Source: an uncultured Lachnospiraceae bacterium (GTDB lineage: Bacteria; Bacillota; Clostridia; Lachnospirales; Lachnospiraceae). Taken from it: DNA of 64,000 nt. Within the stretch, counting starts at the first letter, position 1; each line of letters opens with the position of its first letter. A program made the position numbers and the translations under genes. This document shows, piece after piece, positions 7,996-14,543 of this stretch. The notes beneath the pieces were generated by a model. The model ran no database searches. It had not been told where the DNA came from and saw only the letters and a program-made list of their open reading frames with translations. The stretch is taken from NCBI GenBank assembly GCA_902779575.1, contig CACZBW010000002.1, positions 108,367-172,366 of the forward strand, read 5' to 3'.

Positions 7996-8991
7996 ATGCT
8001 CAAAACGATCGGTATAATCATGGTCACTCTCTTGATAACTGTCGTTAAGCTGCCCTCTACGGCGTTTGCCGGCGAGGAAAAACCGTCGGTCTCCGAGGCA
8101 GGAGAAACCGGGGAGGAGACGACAGATCTGCAGACGCAGGGTCAGGAGAAGAGTGACGAGCAGGCGGGTCTTGAGAAGCTGCTTGCGCAGGTTAAGGAAA
8201 TTCTGCCGATCATTCTCGGGATGAACGGCGATGATCCCTTAAGCAATAAAGAGCGGATCGCTGTTCAGGTTAAAAGATTTGTGAAGAAACCCGGACAGGT
8301 TTTAGGTGATTTCTGGGATTCTGTTTTTGGAACCGGAGCCGATGGGATTTCAAAGGAGAATGTCCCCGAAAAAAAAGGGAAAGTGAATTTTGTCATGAGC
8401 CTTCCTGATCCGGTTAAGATGCCTGACACTTATTCTGTCTCCTACCATCGTCTCGACAAAAAGAAAAAAGAGGTCATAACGCTTCTCGAACGTGACTCGG
8501 ATGGAAATATCCATTTTGTTGACGGGAAAACCGAGCAGGTATTTGTCAAAACGGATGAAGGATTCCGCATGTACCCTGTCCGGGCAGGCCAGACCGGCTT
8601 CGGCAGATGGAACGGTGTAGTATTAAGCGCAAGAAGTGTGCGTGAAAAAACTGCTCCCTTCTGGGACTGTGCAGATCAGACTTTTATCAAATGGCTTGGC
8701 GTTGACCTCACGGAAAAGACAGAATATCTCGGACGTCCGTGCGGTCTTTATCACGCGCAGCCTGGGACCATTACTTTTACCTATCAGTGCGATATGGTCA
8801 TCGACGATGAGACCGGGATCTGCCTCTGCTATACTGCGGATAAACTGCTTAAAGGCGCAACATACAATATAACGGAAGATCATACGATTGAGATCGGGAT
8901 CGGCGATTACAGGATCGGCAGTGACGGGATGAAATTCTACTGTACAGAATTTAAGACCGAAGACGTTTCCTTCGATCTGCCGGAACTGTAA
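7996..8991 (+). CDS. Unrecognised secreted protein upstream of the cyclase
   Basis: A 331-residue protein with a signal peptide MLKTIGIIMVTLLITVV...STAFA cleaved before GEEK. It is followed by an acidic Glu/Thr/Gln-rich linker (about residues 25-60) and a globular remainder ending VSFDLPEL. AAAGGAGGAAACGAAAA directly before the ATG at 7996 rules out the longer frame from 7969. No membrane span after the signal, no lipobox, two cysteine-bearing segments near WDCADQ and GICLCY. I do not recognise the family. It precedes the cyclase by 79 bases on the same strand without a visible terminator, so it may report an outside condition to that enzyme, but this is speculation. Confidence 0.75.
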   Translation: MLKTIGIIMVTLLITVVKLPSTAFAGEEKPSVSEAGETGEETTDLQTQGQEKSDEQAGLEKLLAQVKEILPIILGMNGDDPLSNKERIAVQVKRFVKKPGQVLGDFWDSVFGTGADGISKENVPEKKGKVNFVMSLPDPVKMPDTYSVSYHRLDKKKKEVITLLERDSDGNIHFVDGKTEQVFVKTDEGFRMYPVRAGQTGFGRWNGVVLSARSVREKTAPFWDCADQTFIKWLGVDLTEKTEYLGRPCGLYHAQPGTITFTYQCDMVIDDETGICLCYTADKLLKGATYNITEDHTIEIGIGDYRIGSDGMKFYCTEFKTEDVSFDLPEL

Positions 8992-9070
8992 AGCTCCGGG
9001 CCGAATAAACAAACTTGCATTTGAAAGCTGACGGGAATCATCCGCCATCTGTGCTGAAAGCGGTAATCAT

Positions 9071-10417
9071 ATGGAAAAACCCAGCCTCGCCTACAGAGAC
9101 CTCAATGATAATCAGATGAGGTTTATCTTCTCGACAATTGAAGATGCCCTGTGTATCACGAACGGAAAAGGCCACATTCTGTATGTCAATCCTGCGGCGG
9201 AAGAGCTTCTGGGCGTTTCAAAAAAAGGGATCCAGAAAAAACGTCTGCATGAAGTCATACCTTTTGTGGAACGGAATGATGAATTCATACAGACCTTCAT
9301 TGATACCTTTGATAAGAAAACCAGATGCCGTCATAAACTGGTTGATTACGAAAACCTCAACGGCAAAGTACTGAAGCTTCGGATCAGCATGTCTTATTCG
9401 GATTACTTCGGCGGCATTTTCGTGGTTCTGCTCAGTGACCTGACCGAACTGTTCAGGGTTAATTCCGCCTTCTCGCGCTACACTTCTCCACAGATCGCCG
9501 AGTATGTGCTGACGACCGAAGAAGGGGAGCGCCAGGGCGGCAAATCCAGGGATGTCACCATCCTAATGAGCGATCTGCGCGGTTTCACAGCAATCAGCGC
9601 AAGACTCGACCCAATGCAGCTGATTCATCTGCTGAACAATTATTTCGAAAAAATGGTCGAAATAATCGAGAAGTACAGCGGAACGGTCATCGAATTCCTG
9701 GGTGACGGGATCTTTGTCGTATTCGGCGCTCCCGCTGATGATCCGCTTCATCCATCTCACGCTGTTCACTGTGCCGTCGAAATGCAGAATAAGATGGAAG
9801 AGGTCAATGCCTGGAACCGGGGCGAGGGTCTCCCGGAGCTGGAAATGGGCATCGGTATCCACTCGGGTCTGTCTGTCGTCGGAAACATCGGTTCGATTCA
9901 GAAAATGAAATACGGATGTATAGGGGAAACCGTCAATCTGGCCGGCCGTATCGAAAGTCTGACAATCGGAGGACAGGTCCTGATTTCTTCATCTGTCCGG
10001 GACCGGATTACCGAGCATCTCCGGATCGGATCGAAACAGACCTTCATGCCCAAGGGCTCGCAGTCAGATATCATTGTGCTGGAAGTTACTGCCATTGGAT
10101 CCACAGTGCTGACCCAGTCAGAGGATCCTGGTTTCCCGCATGAAATAGCTCCTCCCTGGCCGCAGCTGCAGTTTTCTCTTCTGAACGGAAAAACTGTCGA
10201 AATGGTCACTTACGAAGGTGTTCTGACTGCCTTCTCCGGGGATCATCGTTTCCTGTGGCTGAAGACGGCAGCCGAACTGAGGCTGCGCCGGAATGTCCTT
10301 CTGAAGGTCGGAAACGGCCTTTACGCGAAAATTCTTTCCAGGGACAAGGACACTTATATTCTTTGTCTCACCCCGAAACCGGACAACCTGGAAGAGCTAC
10401 TGCGCTCACTGTCGTAA
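9071..10417 (+). CDS. PAS domain-linked class III nucleotidyl cyclase, guanylate-type selectivity residue
   Basis: A 448-residue soluble cyclase. Residues about 12-125 form a PAS sensor (AEELLGVSKKGIQKK, then the VVLLSDLTE strand). The catalytic domain is at about 160-335. Metal-binding Asp are D168 (MSDLRGF) and D212 (FLGDG); the transition-state pair N289 and R293 is present (TVNLAGRIES), so it should be active. The position that is Lys in adenylate cyclases is Glu208 (IEFLGD), as in guanylate cyclases, and the second base-contact position is Gly282. Residues 340-448 are a beta-rich tail of unknown role. No membrane span. cGMP is therefore a serious candidate product. The ribosome site is weak. 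Confidence 0.88.
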   Translation: MEKPSLAYRDLNDNQMRFIFSTIEDALCITNGKGHILYVNPAAEELLGVSKKGIQKKRLHEVIPFVERNDEFIQTFIDTFDKKTRCRHKLVDYENLNGKVLKLRISMSYSDYFGGIFVVLLSDLTELFRVNSAFSRYTSPQIAEYVLTTEEGERQGGKSRDVTILMSDLRGFTAISARLDPMQLIHLLNNYFEKMVEIIEKYSGTVIEFLGDGIFVVFGAPADDPLHPSHAVHCAVEMQNKMEEVNAWNRGEGLPELEMGIGIHSGLSVVGNIGSIQKMKYGCIGETVNLAGRIESLTIGGQVLISSSVRDRITEHLRIGSKQTFMPKGSQSDIIVLEVTAIGSTVLTQSEDPGFPHEIAPPWPQLQFSLLNGKTVEMVTYEGVLTAFSGDHRFLWLKTAAELRLRRNVLLKVGNGLYAKILSRDKDTYILCLTPKPDNLEELLRSLS

Positions 10418-10484
10418 AGCGGTATCCCGGAGCGTACATACTCAGTAAAGAAATACAGCCGGCAAGGGGAATCTCATCGGAATC

Positions 10485-10520
10485 AAAAAAGGAGTGTGCG
10501 ATATGCCACACTCCTTTTTT
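10485..10520. terminator. Bidirectional terminator between cyclase and CNB gene
   Basis: AAAAAAGGAGTGTG and CACACTCCTTTTTT pair perfectly over 14 bp around an 8-base loop, giving U-runs in both directions between two convergent genes. Confidence 0.9.
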
Positions 10521-10575
10521 CATCTTATTGGTTTTTCTTTATACGGATTTCTCTGTCCGGTATCTGTCGTTCACA

Positions 10576-11460
10576 TTATTCGCCGCAGATTTCCGCGATC
10601 TGGTCGCAGACCTTCAGATAATCCCTGGTCAGATTCCTCAGCCGGCGGGAAAGATGGTCTGTAATCATCCAGACCTTCATCGGATTCTGCTGGAACAGTT
10701 CTGCCAGATCATCCGGTGTAATCGTCTCGATGGTTGTGTCCTCAAGCGCCACTACTGTAGCACTGCGCGGTTCACCGGCAACCATGCCCATCTCACCGAA
10801 AAACTGATTCGTAAACAGCTCCGCAATCTTCTTTTCGTCAACTGTTCCGTATCCGGTATAGACCCCGACACTTCCCCAGTGAATGTCATACATGCTGTTT
10901 GCAGTCACGCCTTCTCTGCAGATAACCGTTCCGGCCTTATACTCATTGACCTTTTTGGCGAAACCGTTTCTATGATCACTGCTCTGCAGCGTATCGACAC
11001 TGACCTGAGACAGCTTCTTCAGATTTTTCTTGTAGGTTCTGTAAGTTTCAATCCTTTCTACGATAGCACTGCCGCCCTCCACTTTTGCTCTTTCAAGATC
11101 TTCCAGCGCATTCTCATAGGTTTCGGTCATGCTTCTGATCCGTGATCCAATATATTTCATCAGCTCATAGATCTTTTCCGGCTGCTCTTTATAATACTGC
11201 GGAATCTGATCACCTGGGATCTCAAGAACACGCGTGTTGTCTTCTGCCGCAATAACCGTAGCGCTGTGCGGAATACCGCCCTCAAGCAGGGCCATCTCTC
11301 CGAAATAGGCGCCTTCCTTCAGCGTTGCAAGAGGAATCTGCTTTTCAGAATCATTCGTCACAAAGACATCCGCCGAACCATTTATAATCTGATAAAAAAA
11401 CGGATCATTCTCACCCTGTCTGATCATGACATCGCCGCTGTTAAATACCTTTTCCTGCAT
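10576..11460 (-). CDS. Protein with two cyclic nucleotide-binding domains, no HTH
   Basis: A 294-residue cytoplasmic protein made of two CNB domains joined by a helical linker. Domain 1 (about 2-110) has YFGEMALLEGGIPHSATVIA; the Arg that normally holds the cyclic phosphate is His here. Domain 2 (about 170-280) has FFGEMGMVAGEPRSATVVA and keeps that Arg. No DNA-binding helix-turn-helix or enzyme domain is attached, unlike Crp. GGGTGGAAATC precedes the ATG at 11460, so the frame extending to 11505 is rejected. It faces the cyclase gene tail to tail and is the obvious candidate effector, perhaps acting through a partner protein. Confidence 0.88.
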   Translation of the reverse strand: MQEKVFNSGDVMIRQGENDPFFYQIINGSADVFVTNDSEKQIPLATLKEGAYFGEMALLEGGIPHSATVIAAEDNTRVLEIPGDQIPQYYKEQPEKIYELMKYIGSRIRSMTETYENALEDLERAKVEGGSAIVERIETYRTYKKNLKKLSQVSVDTLQSSDHRNGFAKKVNEYKAGTVICREGVTANSMYDIHWGSVGVYTGYGTVDEKKIAELFTNQFFGEMGMVAGEPRSATVVALEDTTIETITPDDLAELFQQNPMKVWMITDHLSRRLRNLTRDYLKVCDQIAEICGE

Positions 11461-11595
11461 GATTTCCACCCTTTCTTCTGTGAATCTGCCGTTTTTCTGA
11501 AACACAAACGGTCAAAATATAAAGACCTTCGAAACAAAAACGATCAAAGCCGAAAGACTTCCGATAAAGAGTTCCCGGCTAATCTTAATATTAAA

Positions 11596-11624
11596 AATAT
11601 ATCAGTACTTAATTGAAATATCAA
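11596..11624 (-). promoter_or_regulatory. Promoter of the CNB-domain gene
   Basis: TTGATA (11619-11624), 17 bases, TATATT (11596-11601) on the minus strand. It gives a leader of about 130 bases before the ATG at 11460, long enough for post-transcriptional control, though I see no known riboswitch in it. Confidence 0.55.
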
Positions 11625-11698
11625 TCATTTTCAGCAGGATCTTTCCGCTTCTCCCATCATCAGCGCTCTGCTGCAGCTACGCCGGAAGGCTCCTGTTG

Positions 11699-12724
11699 CT
11701 AATAGCGATTATGAACCTTTTCCGCAAAGCACAGGACATCTTTAATCTGCACTGCCGTCCCGTCATCCAGGACCGCTGTGCCGCTCATCCTGCCGAAGAC
11801 CTGATGCTGATCCGACACGATCAGTTTAAAATCAAGGTCAGCCGCCCTGTCAAGAACCGGAACAAAATCCATCTCGAACCTTCCGTCAGAAGAGGTAAAC
11901 TTCCACGGATCCATATATCCGCTGTCGGGGATATGGAATGTCACATCGTCCAGTTTATGCACTTTTCCATTATAAAAGAGTACATTCTCAGACGCCGCTT
12001 TCGTATTTCCAAACCCATATCCGATATTGAATCCAAAGCTGCTGCCGTCAATATCCGCATTTCCGGAACCCCAGTACCATGTATTGTCATAGGTCCAGAC
12101 GCCTCTCCCCCAGTCAAGGGTTCCGAAATCCTTCTCCGGATTGAACTCATATCGCTTCCCATCATACATTACATACCCTGAAGCACGCATGCAGTTGATC
12201 TTCTGGTTGTAATAGAAGGCATGTCTCTGATCCCACGGCGTAGCGATTACCATGGAGTCCATATCAGGCTGCCGCAGCGTAATATCACACTTAAGATTTT
12301 TTCCCTCATGGAAATTCCGGAAGAGACACTGGATTCTCCTGCTGCCGTTTCCAGCAGAAAAACGCATGTGCAGACGTTTATCTTTATACTCCGTTATTCC
12401 ATCTGAAGAATCTTCAGGAAGATGCAGTTTTCCCATCGGAAAGGCATTCAGCACGGTTTCCGTATGCTCCCACGCTTTTTCGCCGAAAAGCAGCAAAGAA
12501 GCAGACTGCAGGCCGATATATCCGTCATCGGAAATCGTAAAAGCCACCCCGAACTGATCACTCAGCACAAGGTAATAATCCCATTCCTTGATGCGCCATT
12601 TCGGTGCCTTTATCATATCCCGGCGGTATTTCTGCACCATTCTCCGGGACCAGCCCGGTTCTCTTAATTCGCCATTTTCATCAAGCAGAAACTGTTCCGT
12701 TATGACTTCATGATTTCTACCCAT
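11699..12724 (-). CDS. DUF2804 family protein
   Basis: A 341-residue protein with the DUF2804 pattern: N-terminal EPGWSRRMVQKYRRDMI, the mid-protein WRIKEWDYYLVL, and the conserved DWGRGVWTYDNTWYWGSGNA and GFNIGYGFGNTKAASEN segments. It is predicted soluble and beta-rich. The family has no assigned biochemical role; its overall look resembles lipocalin-like hydrolases such as carotenoid or lipid-acting AttH proteins, which is an inference. GGGAGGAGGCTTT lies before the ATG at 12724, so the frame reaching 12802 is shortened. It is last in a run of four minus-strand genes (EamA transporter, esterase, small protein). Confidence 0.85.
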   Translation of the reverse strand: MGRNHEVITEQFLLDENGELREPGWSRRMVQKYRRDMIKAPKWRIKEWDYYLVLSDQFGVAFTISDDGYIGLQSASLLLFGEKAWEHTETVLNAFPMGKLHLPEDSSDGITEYKDKRLHMRFSAGNGSRRIQCLFRNFHEGKNLKCDITLRQPDMDSMVIATPWDQRHAFYYNQKINCMRASGYVMYDGKRYEFNPEKDFGTLDWGRGVWTYDNTWYWGSGNADIDGSSFGFNIGYGFGNTKAASENVLFYNGKVHKLDDVTFHIPDSGYMDPWKFTSSDGRFEMDFVPVLDRAADLDFKLIVSDQHQVFGRMSGTAVLDDGTAVQIKDVLCFAEKVHNRY

Positions 12725-12798
12725 AAAGCCTCCTCCCATTTCATATAAAAAACCGTGCCGACAGTTTTTATATCCGTCAGAATTTCTCATGATACTGT

Positions 12799-13215
12799 TC
12801 ATAAAACCATCAGCAGAGTACCTGCTCCAATCAGGATGCAGCCGAGAATCGACTTTGCCGTAAACTCCTCATGAAGAAAAATAAAAGCGAGCACAAGAGT
12901 AATAATTACGCTCAGCTTATCAATGGGAACAACCTTTGACGCTTCTCCCATCTGCAGCGCTTTATAATAACAGAGCCACGACGCTCCTGTTGCGAGACCG
13001 GACAGAATAAGAAAGATCCAGCTCTTCCGGCTGATGGAGTGTATTCCTCCCTGCTGATTTGTCAGGAAAACCATGCCCCAGGCCATTATGACAACAACTA
13101 TGGTCCGAATCGCGGTTGCCAGATTGGAATTAACGCCCTCAATACCGACTTTGGCAAGAATCGAAGTAAGAGCAGCAAATACAGCAGAACCTAATGCAAA
13201 CCAGAACCACATCAT
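12799..13215 (-). CDS. EamA-family half-size transporter
   Basis: A 138-residue membrane protein of the drug/metabolite transporter superfamily with a single EamA repeat, where the usual proteins have two. Four or five helices are visible, with MMWFWFALGSAVFAALTSILAK at the start, GASWLCYYKALQMGEASKV in the middle and TAKSILGCILIGAGTLLMVL at the end. Half-size members probably work as dimers. Substrate unknown. It starts 15 bases after the end of the esterase gene and so shares its message. Confidence 0.88.
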   Translation of the reverse strand: MMWFWFALGSAVFAALTSILAKVGIEGVNSNLATAIRTIVVVIMAWGMVFLTNQQGGIHSISRKSWIFLILSGLATGASWLCYYKALQMGEASKVVPIDKLSVIITLVLAFIFLHEEFTAKSILGCILIGAGTLLMVL

Positions 13216-13230
13216 CTATACTTTCGCCCC

Positions 13231-14064
13231 CTATCGCTCCTCAATCCAGGAAAAGAACTTATCCAGTCCTTTATTCTCTTCCCTGGTCTCCAGGAACATT
13301 CCTGCCGTGTACCATGAATGCGTATTCTTCTTATCCGTTACACTATATAATTCGCAGACAATTCCCAGTTCTTCTGCCCTTGCGGCAAAATCCTCCGCAC
13401 AGGCGTATTCAATCAGCCCGTCATGTCTGCTCTGGATCAGCAGCATGGGAATCGAACTTTTTCCCATCAGCATTACCGGTTCACCGTTTCGCCTGTCAAA
13501 GCCTTCCCGGAAAAGCTGCCCCAGCAGCAATCTGACCGTCAGAGACTGATCCTCTCTGAAACTGTAGGGTCCGCCGGAACCGATAAAGCCAATGACATTT
13601 GATATATCCACCCTGTACTTTTCCTGAACCTTCCTGCAATAGCACATGATAGATCCCAGATGTGCCCCCGCCGACGGACCGGCAATTATGATCTTTGATA
13701 TATCTGTCCCTTTTTCCTTCAAATAGCTGACTGCGGAATTATACGCCGCACAGACATCTTTAATCTGGCAGGGATATTTGTATCCGGGAGATAACCGGTA
13801 GCCCAGCGAAAAAAACCTGTACCCCTGATCACAGACGCACTGTCCGACAAAATCAAAAAACCTTGGATTACCGGCATTCCAGCCCCCTCCATGAATCCAG
13901 ACAATAATCTTATCGCTGACAATCTTCTCCGGCTCATAATACAGGAAGTACTGTTCCTTATTCTTCCCATAGGACACCATTTCAGGCTTATACTTTCTCT
14001 TTACCTGAAACATCTTTCTGTACAGCCCGAAATAGCTCAGGCTTTCTCTCAAAGAATCATTCAT
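13231..14064 (-). CDS. Alpha/beta-hydrolase, carboxylesterase/lipase type
   Basis: A 277-residue cytoplasmic esterase. The oxyanion-hole motif IWVHGGGWNAG and the nucleophile elbow IIAGPSAGAHLGS identify the hormone-sensitive-lipase-like branch; the acid is probably in IQSRHDGLIEY and the base His in KNTHSWYTAGM. The frame can be read from a TTG at 14115, but the ATG at 14064 has GGAGG eleven bases upstream and is taken. No signal peptide, so it would act on intracellular or diffusible esters. It sits between a small unknown gene and the EamA gene in the same orientation. Confidence 0.88.
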   Translation of the reverse strand: MNDSLRESLSYFGLYRKMFQVKRKYKPEMVSYGKNKEQYFLYYEPEKIVSDKIIVWIHGGGWNAGNPRFFDFVGQCVCDQGYRFFSLGYRLSPGYKYPCQIKDVCAAYNSAVSYLKEKGTDISKIIIAGPSAGAHLGSIMCYCRKVQEKYRVDISNVIGFIGSGGPYSFREDQSLTVRLLLGQLFREGFDRRNGEPVMLMGKSSIPMLLIQSRHDGLIEYACAEDFAARAEELGIVCELYSVTDKKNTHSWYTAGMFLETREENKGLDKFFSWIEER

Positions 14065-14131
14065 TCCTAAAAGAACCTCCGGAATTCTTCTTTCTTCATT
14101 TGCTTTCTTCTCCAATTATTACCAATTTACA

Positions 14132-14437
14132 TCATTCTTCCGGCAGATCATTTTCAAAAATAAAAGGCTTATCTTTTCTGTACCGGATATTCATCGTTCT
14201 TCCCGCAAGAGACTGCGGGTCCGGATCATCGAGAGGATGAAACACATACCATCCGTTCCGTCTTGTACCATCTGCGTCATATACAATTTCATATGCATTG
14301 TAATCGGCTTCCCGGGGGCCCATTTTTGTTCTTATTGTCGCCCTTTCGCACTTCCCCGTAAAAACAGCGGTGGTGGATTTCCATTTTCGCATATCCCTGT
14401 GATGCGTCAGGCGCACAAAAAAGCCAAAGAGATTCAT
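14132..14437 (-). CDS. Small conserved-looking hypothetical protein
   Basis: A 101-residue soluble protein beginning MNLFGFFVRLTHHRDMRKWK and ending PFIFENDLPEE. It alternates short hydrophobic strands and charged turns (YNAYEIVYDADGTRRNGWYVFHP, TMNIRYRKDKPFIF), suggesting a small beta barrel. I do not recognise a family. GGGAGGGG lies before the ATG at 14437, so the 24-codon extension to 14509 is not used. It is the first of a possible four-gene unit that runs through the esterase and EamA transporter to DUF2804. Confidence 0.6.
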   Translation of the reverse strand: MNLFGFFVRLTHHRDMRKWKSTTAVFTGKCERATIRTKMGPREADYNAYEIVYDADGTRRNGWYVFHPLDDPDPQSLAGRTMNIRYRKDKPFIFENDLPEE

Positions 14438-14482
14438 CTCAATACCCCTCCCTGATTCTCTGCGGTTTCTGTGTATTAATAT

Positions 14483-14502
14483 AGCCGGGACTATGCCCGG
14501 CT
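14483..14502 (-). terminator. Short hairpin after the PEP-binding protein gene
   Basis: AGCCGGG (14483-14489) and CCCGGCT (14496-14502) form a 7-bp stem 42 bases beyond the stop at 14544. The following bases are A/T-rich but not a pure U-run, so termination may be partial. Confidence 0.4.
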
Positions 14503-14543
14503 TCAACATTCCTATATGAAAAAGTTTAAGGGTTTCCGACTTC

